A stretch of DNA of 64,000 nucleotides from UTCHB3 sp964625575 (GCA_964625575.1 CAZVBQ010000001.1:124001-188000), one strand, 5' to 3'; positions 17,849 to 27,094 are shown, counted from the stretch's first letter. Notes: a model not told the origin generated them from the sequence alone. Made by a program: numbers and translations.

Positions 17849-18007
17849 CTATTCATCCAATGGAATTTTATTGATCTCATCAACTTTCTCTTTGGGTAAC
17901 TTCATTACGTGATAGATCACGAAAGCGAAAAATACCACAAAGATAACCAGTCCGATGACCGGAAATATTGTTAAGCCTTCAACTGACGAAAGAACATCCT
18001 GTTTCAT
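17849..18007 (-). CDS. ccoQ: cbb3 oxidase small subunit CcoQ (FixQ)
   Basis: A 52-residue single-helix subunit that stabilises the cbb3 complex. The start at ATG 18007 (MKQDVLSSVEG) is chosen because it falls 7 bases after the ccoNO stop; the longer frame reads back into ccoNO. The hydrophobic span is about residues 13-33, followed by VMKLPKEKVDEINKIPLDE. Short FixQ-like proteins in this position between ccoO and ccoP are expected. Confidence 0.8.
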   Translation of the reverse strand: MKQDVLSSVEGLTIFPVIGLVIFVVFFAFVIYHVMKLPKEKVDEINKIPLDE

Positions 18008-18014
18008 CGCATAC

Positions 18015-20144
18015 CTATTTGGCAGGAGCCGTTGGAACAGCTTTAATGTCTTTACCAAGTCTTTGCAGGTACGCGATCAAAGCAACCAGTTCCTTGTCAG
18101 CATCAATGGCTGCACCGCTCTTCTGGAGGTCGAGCGCGATCTCTTTTGCCTGTGCCTCAAGATTCTTCACGGCGGTCTCTTCGAATCCATCAGGATAAGG
18201 AACGCCGATCCTGCGTAACGCGGTGATCTTGGCAGGTGTGTTAGATACGTCAAGTACGTTGGTTTCCAGCCACGGGTATGGAGGCATAATTGATCCTGGA
18301 GACATGCTCCTGGGGTCGATCATGTGATGATAGTGCCACAGATTGGGGTACTTGCCACCTTCTCTGTGAAGGTCGGGGCCGGTTCTTTTCGAACCCCATA
18401 AGAACGGATGATCGTAAACATACTCACCCGCTTTGGAATACTCTCCATATCTCTCAGTTTCCGACCTGAAAGGACGAACGAGCTGACTGTGGCAAGCGTT
18501 ACAGCCCTCGCGGATATAAAGGTCGCGACCTTCAAGCTCCAGCGGAGTGTAAGGTTTCACAGACGCGATAGTAGGGATATTCGATTTAATAAGAAATGTC
18601 GGCAGGAATTCAATTACTCCACCGATAAGAATTGCAACCGTTGCGAGTAACGTGAACTGAACGGGACGGCTCTCGATCCATGTGTGAGCTTTTTTCCTGT
18701 CAAATTTCTCAGGTGTCTTCTCCATTGCAGGGGCTTCAGCAGCTTCTTCGTTGGCAAAGCTTCCTTGTTTGGCAGTTTTCACGAGGTTATAGATCATGAT
18801 AAACAAGCTAATGAAGTAAAGAAATCCACCAAACGAACGGATAATGTACATCGGTATGATTTGGATCGTTGTCTCAAGGAAGTTCGGATATTGCAGGATT
18901 CCCTGGGGTGTGAACTGTTTCCACATCAGACCCTGGGTAAGAGCGCTCCAATACATAGATGCGGCATAGAACACTATACCAAGGAAACCGAGCCAGAAGT
19001 GCCAGTTCGCGAGTTTCTTCGAATAAAGCTCTGTTCTCCAGAGTTTCGGAACGAGGTAATAAAGAATACCAAAGGTGAGGAATCCGTTCCATCCAAGGGC
19101 ACCGATATGCACGTGCGCGATGATCCAGTCAGTGAAGTGAGCCAGCGCGTTAAGATTCTTAAGCGAAAGCATCGGCCCCTCAAAGGTTGACATACCATAA
19201 GCGGTTATGGCAACCACCATGAACTTCAACACCGGTTCTTCTCTAACTTTGTCCCACGCGCCTCTTAATGTAAGAAGACCGTTGATCATACCACCCCAAG
19301 AAGGAGCTATCAGCATTATTGAGAATACTGTTCCGAGTGACTGTGCCCAATCAGGAAGCGCGCTGTAAAGAAGGTGGTGCGGGCCAGCCCAAATATAAAG
19401 GAAAATAAGGGCCCAGAAGTGAATGATCGAAAGCCGGTACGAATATACAGGTCTATTTGCGGCTTTCGGCATGAAATAATACATCAAACCGAGATAAGGA
19501 GTGGTCAGGAAGAATGCCACGGCGTTATGACCGTACCACCACTGCACAAGGGCATCCTGAACACCGGCGTAAAGCGAATAGCTCTTAAAAAAGGTTACCG
19601 GTATCTCAAATGAATTCACAATATGGAGCACAGCAACGGTAACAAAAGTAGCTATGTAAAACCAGATGGCAACGTACATGTGCTTTTCGCGTCTTTTGAT
19701 GATCGTACCAATCATGTTAACGCCAAAAATAACCCATACAACAGCAATCAGTATATCAATTGGCCATTCAAGCTCCGCGTATTCTTTACTGGAAGTTAAA
19801 CCTAAAGGAAGTGTTACCGCAGCCAAAACAATTATCAACTGCCAACCCCAAAAATGGGCGTAACTGAGAATGTCGTTGAACATTCTGGCTTTCAGCAGGC
19901 GCTGAAGAGAATAATAAACGCCCATGAAAATACCATTGCCCACAAAGGCAAAGATAACGGCGTTAGTATGCAGGGGTCTTATTCTGCCGAAGGTAAGCCA
20001 AGGCAGATTCAGGCTGAGCGCCGGAATGAACAACTGCAATGCTATAAGAAGTCCAACCAGCATGCCCACAACACCCCAGATGGATGTAGCGATAGCAAAG
20101 TATTTGACTATCTTATTGTCGTAACTGAATCTTTCAACTTGCAT
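18015..20144 (-). CDS. ccoNO: Fused cbb3 oxidase subunits I and II (CcoNO)
   Basis: The catalytic core of a high-affinity haem-copper oxidase that reduces O2 at low tension and pumps protons. Residues 1 to about 470 are the 12-helix CcoN with the copper and haem His segments (PLHTNAVIFAF, WWYGHNAVAFF, GPHHLLY, DWIIAHVHIGALGWNG). After a linker, residues about 500-709 are CcoO: one helix, then a cytochrome c domain with REGCNACHSQLVRPF and the distal-Met region SIMPPYPWL. In Proteobacteria these are two genes; the fusion is known in Bacteroidota. It overlaps ccoS by one base. Confidence 0.96.
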   Translation of the reverse strand: MQVERFSYDNKIVKYFAIATSIWGVVGMLVGLLIALQLFIPALSLNLPWLTFGRIRPLHTNAVIFAFVGNGIFMGVYYSLQRLLKARMFNDILSYAHFWGWQLIIVLAAVTLPLGLTSSKEYAELEWPIDILIAVVWVIFGVNMIGTIIKRREKHMYVAIWFYIATFVTVAVLHIVNSFEIPVTFFKSYSLYAGVQDALVQWWYGHNAVAFFLTTPYLGLMYYFMPKAANRPVYSYRLSIIHFWALIFLYIWAGPHHLLYSALPDWAQSLGTVFSIMLIAPSWGGMINGLLTLRGAWDKVREEPVLKFMVVAITAYGMSTFEGPMLSLKNLNALAHFTDWIIAHVHIGALGWNGFLTFGILYYLVPKLWRTELYSKKLANWHFWLGFLGIVFYAASMYWSALTQGLMWKQFTPQGILQYPNFLETTIQIIPMYIIRSFGGFLYFISLFIMIYNLVKTAKQGSFANEEAAEAPAMEKTPEKFDRKKAHTWIESRPVQFTLLATVAILIGGVIEFLPTFLIKSNIPTIASVKPYTPLELEGRDLYIREGCNACHSQLVRPFRSETERYGEYSKAGEYVYDHPFLWGSKRTGPDLHREGGKYPNLWHYHHMIDPRSMSPGSIMPPYPWLETNVLDVSNTPAKITALRRIGVPYPDGFEETAVKNLEAQAKEIALDLQKSGAAIDADKELVALIAYLQRLGKDIKAVPTAPAK

Positions 20145-20353
20145 TAATTGAGCTCCTTTTTCTCCTGATCAGTTAATTGTGAAGAAACATTGTTGTGATT
20201 TTTTAAATTCTTTGGCTCGTCATCGAAGAGCATTCTGACAGATGGGGTCACCCTGTCATCCATTTGTCCCGACTTTACCGCCCACAAAAAGGCTACTAAG
20301 AACCCGATAGCCACCAGCAGGCTCGCACCTATTAATACAAAGAACACGCTCAT
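20144..20353 (-). CDS. ccoS: cbb3 oxidase assembly protein CcoS
   Basis: A 69-residue single-span protein needed for cofactor insertion into cbb3 oxidase. N-terminal helix at residues 3-25, then FLWAVKSGQMDDRVTPSVRMLFDDEP, the family signature. The start overlaps the ccoI stop as ATGA and the end overlaps ccoNO by one base. Confidence 0.93.
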   Translation of the reverse strand: MSVFFVLIGASLLVAIGFLVAFLWAVKSGQMDDRVTPSVRMLFDDEPKNLKNHNNVSSQLTDQEKKELN

Positions 20354-22776
20354 ACTTTAAGTCCGTGACTTTTAGCGGTTAGCATGGTCCCCACGGTGGT
20401 AAAAATAACCACGGTGATCGAACTTACCGGCATCAGAATTGCCGCGAACAATGGAGACAATTCACCTGATAAAGCGACTGTAAGCCCGATGATGTTATAT
20501 ATGGTTGAGATGACAAAACTTGCTTTTACTATATTCATTGTTGAACGTGACTGTCTGACAAATGCAGGAAGTAATTTTAGTGAACTGCCGTGAAGCAGTG
20601 AGTCACTCGCCGGAGTAAAATTCATAAGATCATCTGAAAGTGAAATCCCGACATCCGCTTTGCTCAAAGCCGCGGCATCATTAAGTCCATCCCCGATCAT
20701 TAGCACATTTTTACCTGATGACTGAATTTTTTCAATAAAATTCATTTTATCTCCGGGGGTGCAATTGAAAAGGACCTTATCAGGATCCGCGTACCGGGAA
20801 AGAGTGTCTCTTTCGCTGTCATTGTCACCTGAGAGAATGTAGACATCACCGGATGAACCGGATGCCATAACAACTTCCTCGATCCCGTCACGGTACTTGT
20901 TTTTAACCCTGAACCATCCCTTCATGATCCCGTCAATGGATACATAAACCCGGCTACCGGCAGCGCCCTGCTCATCCGGCTGCCCTTTTACAGTTCCACT
21001 ATTCACGAACGAAGCGGAGCCAAATTTAACCTCATGACCTTTAACAAATGCCGTGCCGCCTTTTCCGGAATACTCGTTGAAACTCTCAACCGCGGGTTCA
21101 GCGAATTCAGAGAGTGACCGGTAAATAATTTTGCTTAAGGGGTGTAAAGAATTTTTGAACGCCGATCTGATGAGCGCGCTCTCATCAGCCGACAAATCAT
21201 CTCCAGCAAAAATTATGCCAACTTCCTGATTCTCTGTCAGGGTACCGGTTTTATCAAAAACGATCGCGTTAATGTGGCTGAGATCTTCAACAACATTTAC
21301 ACTTTTAAGGTAAAATTGATTCCTCCCGAACACCCTAAGTGTGTTTCCAAGGGCAAAAGGGGCGGATAATGCCAGCGCGCAAGGGCAAGCAACTATTAAA
21401 ACCGATGTAATTATAGCCAGCATCTGTGCCACTCCGGCGTGATACCACAAAACTGCACCTAACGTTGCGAGGAGTAAAATTGCCAGTGTAAAGTACTTGC
21501 TTACTAAATTTGAAAATTTTATGAGCCCGTTTTCTCGATTTTTAGAAACGATAAAATCGTTCCAAAGGCGTGTGAGGTAACTTTGTGAGACTTCCTTTAT
21601 AATTTCAAGTTCAATCACGCCACCAATTTGTTTGCCACCCGCAAATACTTTCTCTCCCCTTCCACGGTACTGTGGAATCGTCTCACCGGTGACAAAGCTG
21701 TAGTCGATGTTACCTGTCCCCTCGAGTAATATTGAGTCAGCAGGTATGATCTCATTATTCCTTACCAATATCCGGTCTTTAATTTTAATTCTTGAAAGAG
21801 GGATAACCTCCTCAGTACCGTCTTTCGCCCGCCGGGTTATCGATATTGGAAAGTAGGATTTGTAGTTTCTCTCGAAATTGAAATATTCGTATGTCTTGTT
21901 CTGAAAAACCTTTCCGATCAGAAGGAAAAAGATAAGGCCGGCGAAGGAGTCCATGTAACTCTGGCCCGACCCTATGGCTATTTCGTAAACACTTCTCCCC
22001 CACAAAGCTACAATTCCGAGCGAGAGGGGAAAATCGATGTTAATATATCTTTGCTTTATCCCTTTCCAAGCCGATATAAAATAGTCGGAACTGCTGTAGA
22101 AAAGAACAGGCAATGATAACGCGATTGAAATGGCATTGATAAAATACCCGAGCGAATCGATTACGGTATCGTTCACAGACAGATATTCGGGAAAACTGAG
22201 CATCATTATGTTGCCGAAAGAAAACCCGGCGATACCCAGCTTCAGATAAAGCGACTTGTTAAATGATTTGGTGTCTTTTTGTTCAAGTTCATCAAGGCTC
22301 AAGCGTGGTTCATACCCGATGGCATCGAGAATTGAAACAATTTCACTGATTTTGATTGAAGGCTTGGCTTTAATAAAAACCTTCTTCGCGGGAAAATCGA
22401 CGCGGGATTCCACAATCCGTTCATCAACTTTATAAAGGTTCTCGAGCAACCAGATACAGGAACTGCAATGGATGGAGGGTATAAAAAAAGCAAGTTTGAA
22501 AAGCTGATCGTTTTTAAATTCGATCAGCTTTTCAGAAATTTCGGGATCATCAAGGTAATCAAACCGCTTTCCGGTCTGTTTCTCTTTTTTTGAAGACCCG
22601 GGTGTTGTATTCAGGTTGTAATAAGTACAGAGGTTATTCTCTTCGAGTACCTCGTAAACCAGCTTACATCCTTCACAACAGAAATATTTATCATCTTTTG
22701 AAACTGAGTCGTCGACACAGGTTTCACCGCAGTGATAACAGATCAGTTTCGAATCGGTAACAATCGTATCAGGCAT
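20350..22776 (-). CDS. ccoI: Copper-transporting P-type ATPase CcoI (FixI)
   Basis: P1B ATPase that exports copper across the inner membrane for loading the CuB site of cbb3 oxidase. The 808-residue protein has an N-terminal Cys-rich module (CYHCGETC and FCCEGC, residues 13-40), an HMA domain with HCSSCIWLLENL (about 100-165), eight helices with the CPC motif (VACPCALALSAP), the phosphorylation site FDKTGTLTE and the hinge GDGLNDAAALSKADVG. First gene of the oxidase operon, 99 bp after hydA. Confidence 0.95.
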   Translation of the reverse strand: MPDTIVTDSKLICYHCGETCVDDSVSKDDKYFCCEGCKLVYEVLEENNLCTYYNLNTTPGSSKKEKQTGKRFDYLDDPEISEKLIEFKNDQLFKLAFFIPSIHCSSCIWLLENLYKVDERIVESRVDFPAKKVFIKAKPSIKISEIVSILDAIGYEPRLSLDELEQKDTKSFNKSLYLKLGIAGFSFGNIMMLSFPEYLSVNDTVIDSLGYFINAISIALSLPVLFYSSSDYFISAWKGIKQRYINIDFPLSLGIVALWGRSVYEIAIGSGQSYMDSFAGLIFFLLIGKVFQNKTYEYFNFERNYKSYFPISITRRAKDGTEEVIPLSRIKIKDRILVRNNEIIPADSILLEGTGNIDYSFVTGETIPQYRGRGEKVFAGGKQIGGVIELEIIKEVSQSYLTRLWNDFIVSKNRENGLIKFSNLVSKYFTLAILLLATLGAVLWYHAGVAQMLAIITSVLIVACPCALALSAPFALGNTLRVFGRNQFYLKSVNVVEDLSHINAIVFDKTGTLTENQEVGIIFAGDDLSADESALIRSAFKNSLHPLSKIIYRSLSEFAEPAVESFNEYSGKGGTAFVKGHEVKFGSASFVNSGTVKGQPDEQGAAGSRVYVSIDGIMKGWFRVKNKYRDGIEEVVMASGSSGDVYILSGDNDSERDTLSRYADPDKVLFNCTPGDKMNFIEKIQSSGKNVLMIGDGLNDAAALSKADVGISLSDDLMNFTPASDSLLHGSSLKLLPAFVRQSRSTMNIVKASFVISTIYNIIGLTVALSGELSPLFAAILMPVSSITVVIFTTVGTMLTAKSHGLKV

Positions 22777-22813
22777 TTTCCGTAATCATCTTCCGGTTCC
22801 GGAAGGTCAAAAA

Positions 22814-22853
22814 AACTAAAAAATCAATACTAATGATAATCAATTTTTTAGTT
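22814..22853. promoter_or_regulatory. AT-rich hairpin containing a Fur-box-like element
   Basis: In the 99-bp gap between hydA and ccoI, AACTAAAAAA and TTTTTTAGTT form a 10-bp inverted repeat around a 20-base loop. The stretch 22829-22847 matches the classical Fur 19-mer at 14 positions. On the minus strand the hairpin runs into T-rich sequence, so it could also be a weak terminator for hydCBA. Metal-responsive control of ccoI and the oxidase would make sense, but a regulator is not in the window. Confidence 0.4.
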
Positions 22854-22875
22854 ATATCAGCCTAAATAGTCCGAT

Positions 22876-24594
22876 TTAATTCCCGCTCCTTACGTGATAA
22901 GTAGTGTGTAACAATTCGTGCGCTGTATGGCTTCCGGGCTCTTTAAGGAACTCTTTGTACAGAGTCTTGACTGCCTCGTTATCATGCGAGCGGCGTTTGA
23001 CACTTTGTTTGTCGATTTCGTATAGTGCTTTCACACGCTTCATTACGTTATCAAGATTTTGATGGATCGGCTGACCACCACCGTTGATGCAACCACCGGG
23101 ACAGGCCATCACTTCGATGAAATGATAGTTTGATTTTCCGGCAAGCACATCTTCAATAACCGGTCTGACGTTGCCGATGCCGTTAACCACGGCAACATTA
23201 ACCTCCAGATCACCAATCTTAAGTGAGGCCGACTTAACCCCGTCCATGCCACGGATCGAGTCAACTTCAAGGCTCTCAAGATTTTCTCCGGTCAGATTGA
23301 AATATGCCGTTCGAATGGCTGCCTCCATAACTCCACCGCTGGTGCCGAAAATGGCCGCGGCTCCGGTTGATTCTCCAAGTGGGTTGTCAAATTCTTCATC
23401 AGGAAGATCAGAAAAATCAATTCCCGCCATGTTAAAGAATCTTACGAGTTCCCTTGTTGTAAGAACCGAATCCACATCATGAAGTGCCTCATGAGCAAGT
23501 TCGGGTCTTTCCGATTCAAACTTTTTCACCGTGCAAGGCATGATGGAAACCACGAATATATCACGCGGATTCAATCCCATTTTCTTGGCGTAATAGCTTT
23601 TAAGTACCGCGCCTTCCATTTCATGTGGTGACTTGCAGCTTGAAATATGCGGCAGGATTCCCGGGTAGTTCATCTCAGCAAATTTTACCCAGCCGGGGCA
23701 GCAACTTGTGAACATCGGAAGTGGTTCACCACTTGTCACCCGGTGGATGAGTTCATTCGCCTCTTCAAGGATCGTAAGATCAGCGGCGAAATTTGTATCG
23801 AACACTTTCTTGAAGCCAAGTCGCCTGAGTCCGCTGACAAGCTTACCGGTTACATCGGTTCCCGCCGGCATGTGAAACTCTTCGCCGAGAGTTGCCCTGA
23901 CCGCCGGGGCTATTTGCGCGATAACATATTTGTTCTTGTTACCAAGAGCTGTCGAGACGATCTTTGTAGAGCTTCTTTCACGCAGTGCAGCCGTAGGACA
24001 CTGAATTATACACTGACCGCACAGGATACAGTCGCTCACGTTAAGTCCCTTGTTGTAAGGGGTTGTAACGATGCTGCCGAATCCCCTGCCGGCAAAATCG
24101 ATGGCACCCACTTTCTGCACTTCGTTACATACACGGGCGCATCTGCCGCAAAGGATACACTTCGCAGGGTCACGCTCAAGTGATGCACTTGAAACATCAA
24201 CCACGTGTTTTCTCTTCTCACCGGCAAACCTGTGTTCCCGTACAGAGTATCTTTCGGCAAGATCCTGAAGTTCACAGTTTTTGTTACGCACGCAGATGAG
24301 GCAGTCCTGCGGGTGATTCTCAACGAGGAGCTCAACAATGGTTTTCCTCGCGCGTCTTACCCTCGGAGAATTGGTATCTATTACCATTCCTTCGGAAACG
24401 GGGAAGGCGCATGAAGGCAGCAGGTTTCTTTGTCCCTCAACCTCAACCACGCACATTCTGCACGCGCCCGTTGGAGAGAGATTCTTCATATGACACAATG
24501 TCGGTATCGATATTCCTACCGATTTGGCGGCATCAAGGATTGTCATCCCTTCTTCCGCTTTAACTTTTAAGTTATTTATTGTTAGTTCTACCAT
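22876..24594 (-). CDS. hydA: [FeFe] hydrogenase catalytic subunit HydA
   Basis: Catalyses reversible H2 formation at the H-cluster. The 572-residue protein is of M3 layout: an N-terminal 2Fe-2S ferredoxin domain (residues 1-75), a His-ligated cluster motif (HPQDCLICVRNKNC), two 4Fe-4S motifs (CILCGRCARVCN and CILCGQCIIQCP), then the H-domain with all three signatures: TSCCPGW, MPCTVKKFE and EVMACPGGCINGGGQP. The second Cys of TSCCP, the proton-relay residue, is present. The small-subunit-like tail ends YKEFLKEPGSHTAHELLHT. Together with HydB and HydC just upstream it forms an NAD(H)-linked hydrogenase. Maturases HydEFG are not in the window. Confidence 0.96.
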   Translation of the reverse strand: MVELTINNLKVKAEEGMTILDAAKSVGISIPTLCHMKNLSPTGACRMCVVEVEGQRNLLPSCAFPVSEGMVIDTNSPRVRRARKTIVELLVENHPQDCLICVRNKNCELQDLAERYSVREHRFAGEKRKHVVDVSSASLERDPAKCILCGRCARVCNEVQKVGAIDFAGRGFGSIVTTPYNKGLNVSDCILCGQCIIQCPTAALRERSSTKIVSTALGNKNKYVIAQIAPAVRATLGEEFHMPAGTDVTGKLVSGLRRLGFKKVFDTNFAADLTILEEANELIHRVTSGEPLPMFTSCCPGWVKFAEMNYPGILPHISSCKSPHEMEGAVLKSYYAKKMGLNPRDIFVVSIMPCTVKKFESERPELAHEALHDVDSVLTTRELVRFFNMAGIDFSDLPDEEFDNPLGESTGAAAIFGTSGGVMEAAIRTAYFNLTGENLESLEVDSIRGMDGVKSASLKIGDLEVNVAVVNGIGNVRPVIEDVLAGKSNYHFIEVMACPGGCINGGGQPIHQNLDNVMKRVKALYEIDKQSVKRRSHDNEAVKTLYKEFLKEPGSHTAHELLHTTYHVRSGN

Positions 24595-24607
24595 CTCAAG
24601 TTCCTCA

Positions 24608-26593
24608 TCAATTCACATTTATTGCACAGAATCTGCATGTCTCAAGACACATACCACACTGGATACATTTTTCCTGCATGATGAAGTGTCCCTCACCCTT
24701 CTGACCAACAATTGCATCATTCGGGCATTTTTTCTTACAGAGACCACAGCCGGAGCAGATAGTGTTGTCAATACTGAATGTAAGCAGTTCCTTGCAAACA
24801 CCGGAGCGGCATTTCCTCTCAAAGAGATGCTCTTCATACTCCTCTTTGAAGTATTGAAGTCCGGAGAGAATGGGATTTGGTGCCGATTGCCCAAGTCCGC
24901 AGAGGGAAGTGTCTTTTATTACATCAGCAAGTCTCTTCAGTGCTACCATTCCTTTGAAACGGGCGAGTTGATTTGTCTTGTCAACTTTTTCATCGTACGC
25001 GACCGGAATCCTCTCGATAATTTCGAGCATTCTCTTTGTACCTTCACGGCATGGAACGCATTTTCCGCATGACTCATCTTTGATAAAATTGAGGAAGAAT
25101 CTGGCGATGTCGACCATACAGGTATCTTCATCCATAACAACAAATCCGCCGGAACCCATCATGGCACCCACTTCTTTGAGTGATTCGTAGTCAACTTGTG
25201 TTTTCATGACACTCATTGGGAGACATCCGCCGGAAGGACCACCAATCTGAACCGCTTTGAACTTTTTGTTGTAAGGTATGCCGCCACCGATCTTAAAGAC
25301 CACATCTTCGAGGGTGATACCCATCGGGATCTCAACGAGACCGGTATTAACGATTTTTCCTGAGAGGGCGAAAACCTTTGTGCCCTTGCTCTTTTCAGTT
25401 CCCACACTTGAGAACCATTCGGCACCATTATTTAATATTGAAGACACATTCGCGAGCGTCTCAACGTTATTAATAACAGTTGGTTTGCCCCAGAGTCCGG
25501 AAACAACCGGGAAAGGTGGTCTGGGCTTGGGCATTCCTCTTTTACCTTCGATCGATGCGATAAGAGCAGTCTCTTCTCCGCAAACGAATGCACCGGCTCC
25601 CTTTTTAATTTTCAATTTGAAATTGAATTTGCTGTCGAGGATATTCTCGCCGAGCAATCCATATTTTTCACACTCACTGATACAGTGAGTAAGTCTGCTG
25701 ATGGCAAGCGGGTATTCAGCCCTGCAATAGATGTATCCGGAATTGGCACCGATAGCGTAAGCTGCTATCATCATACCTTCGATAAGCTTGTAGGGGTCAC
25801 TTTCAAGAACTGATCTGTCCATAAAAGCACCCGGATCACCTTCGTCAGCATTACAGATGATATACTTGGTTTCTGATTTTTGCTTGAGCGCCAGTTCCCA
25901 CTTCTTGCCGGTCGGGAATCCAGCGCCACCCCGGCCTCTGAGTCCTGAAGCTAAAATTTCTTTTACGACATCTTCACTTGACAAAAGTTTAAGAACTTTA
26001 TTCAGTCCCTTGAAACCACCTGTGGCAATGTAGGTATCTATAGAGTCGGGGTTGATAACTCCGCAATTCTTAAGAACGATCTTCTTCTGATATTTAAAGA
26101 ACGGATCATCATGTAAAGATGAGCAAACTGCCGATTTTGGTTCATGGCTTCCGAGCAGATTCGATTCGAGAATTCCGCCATCAACAAGAGTTGCCTGAAC
26201 CAATTTTGGGACAAGTTTAGGTGTTACTTCCGAGTACGCGATTCTCTCACCGTTCGGCATTTTGATATCAACTATCGGTTCCTTCGCGCAGTAACCGATG
26301 CAGCCTGTTCTTACTATCTCTGCTTCGATGTTGAGTTTGGCAAGTTCGGCCTTAATGGCTTCTTCCACTTTTGCCGCGCCGGCGGCAAGACCGCATGTAC
26401 CCGCTCCAATGAAGATAACCGGGGTTCCGTGCTCTTTAAATAGAAGTTTCGCGTTCAGCTGTTTGATTCTGGCGGTACACTCTTCACTCTGGTGGCAGAG
26501 GGGTCCTTCAGTGCAGCACTGAATGAAATGCTTGCACTGGTTTTCCGGGGAATGCCAGCACTCACTGCAACATTTTTCAATGAAAGTTTTCAT
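24608..26593 (-). CDS. hydB: Hydrogenase NADH-binding subunit HydB (NuoF-like)
   Basis: Flavoprotein that exchanges electrons with NAD(H). Domains of the 661-residue chain: a Cys-rich N-terminal extension (residues 1-40 with nine Cys), a thioredoxin-like 2Fe-2S domain (GAGTCGLAAGA and TGCIGYCAKEP, about 52-130), the NuoF FMN/NADH domain with GLRGRGGAGFPTG, CNADEGDPGAFMDR, VCGEETALI and GGPSGGC, the 4Fe-4S motif ESCGKCVPCREG, and two C-terminal 4Fe-4S ferredoxin motifs (CSGCGLCKKKCP, CIQCGMCLETC). This is the HydB/HndC plan of NAD-dependent, possibly electron-bifurcating hydrogenases. Its ATG overlaps the hydC stop (TGATG). Confidence 0.94.
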   Translation of the reverse strand: MKTFIEKCCSECWHSPENQCKHFIQCCTEGPLCHQSEECTARIKQLNAKLLFKEHGTPVIFIGAGTCGLAAGAAKVEEAIKAELAKLNIEAEIVRTGCIGYCAKEPIVDIKMPNGERIAYSEVTPKLVPKLVQATLVDGGILESNLLGSHEPKSAVCSSLHDDPFFKYQKKIVLKNCGVINPDSIDTYIATGGFKGLNKVLKLLSSEDVVKEILASGLRGRGGAGFPTGKKWELALKQKSETKYIICNADEGDPGAFMDRSVLESDPYKLIEGMMIAAYAIGANSGYIYCRAEYPLAISRLTHCISECEKYGLLGENILDSKFNFKLKIKKGAGAFVCGEETALIASIEGKRGMPKPRPPFPVVSGLWGKPTVINNVETLANVSSILNNGAEWFSSVGTEKSKGTKVFALSGKIVNTGLVEIPMGITLEDVVFKIGGGIPYNKKFKAVQIGGPSGGCLPMSVMKTQVDYESLKEVGAMMGSGGFVVMDEDTCMVDIARFFLNFIKDESCGKCVPCREGTKRMLEIIERIPVAYDEKVDKTNQLARFKGMVALKRLADVIKDTSLCGLGQSAPNPILSGLQYFKEEYEEHLFERKCRSGVCKELLTFSIDNTICSGCGLCKKKCPNDAIVGQKGEGHFIMQEKCIQCGMCLETCRFCAINVN

Positions 26594-27081
26594 CAGGAAA
26601 CCTCCTCTTCCTTCTTTGTACTGCCCTTCGCCTGAGGAGCCTGATACTTCTTGAGTATCTTGTCGATCTCTTTCACAGTGATTCTGCCATAGTAGTCATC
26701 GTTAATACAGACCACCGGAGCAATTGAGCAAGCGCCAATACAACTGACAACTTCAAGTGTGAAATTTTTATCCCGGGTTGTCTGCCCGGCTTTAATATTT
26801 AATGCTGTTTCAAGGCCAAAGAGTATGTTAGCAGAATTTTTTACATGGCACGCGGTTCCTCTGCATACACGGACAATATTCTTTCCGAGGGGAAGTAACC
26901 GGAATTGATTATAAAAAGTTGCTACTCCGTAGATCGAGCTCAGGGGGATACCGATGTGTTCGGCAGCTTCCTTTAGAATCTCTTCAGGAAGGTATCCGTT
27001 TTCATCCTGGATATCCTGAAGGAGCGGTATAAGTATGCTTCTGTCGTTTTTGGGATAATTTTCTAATAAATGATTTGCCAT
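26593..27081 (-). CDS. hydC: Hydrogenase 2Fe-2S subunit HydC (NuoE-like)
   Basis: Thioredoxin-fold 2Fe-2S subunit linking HydB to HydA. I start it at ATG 27081, seven bases after an AAAGGA SD, giving 162 residues, the normal NuoE/HydC size; the longer frame to 27237 adds a non-conserved leader. Motifs: LLQDIQDENGYLPEE, GIPLSSIYGVATFYNQF, and the cluster ligands CRGTACHVK (Cys-x4-Cys) and CIGACSIAP (Cys-x3-Cys). First gene of hydCBA, divergent from htrA. Confidence 0.94.
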   Translation of the reverse strand: MANHLLENYPKNDRSILIPLLQDIQDENGYLPEEILKEAAEHIGIPLSSIYGVATFYNQFRLLPLGKNIVRVCRGTACHVKNSANILFGLETALNIKAGQTTRDKNFTLEVVSCIGACSIAPVVCINDDYYGRITVKEIDKILKKYQAPQAKGSTKKEEEVS

Positions 27082-27088
27082 ATCAAAT

Positions 27089-27094
27089 TCCTTT
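27089..27094 (-). promoter_or_regulatory. Shine-Dalgarno site fixing the hydC start
   Basis: AAAGGA on the minus strand, seven bases before ATG 27081. It supports the shorter HydC reading over the 52-residue-longer frame. Confidence 0.65.

Noticed and set aside
17833..17883. Longer CcoP frame overlapping ccoQ
   Set aside because: The added residues are encoded inside ccoQ and a GAGGA SD precedes ATG 17832.
18684..19190. 168-codon plus-strand frame opposite ccoNO
   Set aside because: Lies fully within a strongly conserved gene on the other strand; no recognisable protein features.
22814..22853. FNR box (TTGAT-N4-ATCAA) before ccoI
   Set aside because: Only one half-site matches; the second half differs at two of five positions.
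24524..25072. Long plus-strand frame opposite hydA/hydB
   Set aside because: Antisense shadow of Cys-rich Fe-S genes: no domain, and codon pattern fits the minus-strand genes.
24608..26593. Main-chain NADH dehydrogenase (complex I) subunits NuoE/NuoF
   Set aside because: The HydB fusion with N-terminal 2Fe-2S and C-terminal ferredoxin domains, plus the adjacent HydA with a full H-cluster, shows a hydrogenase rather than complex I.
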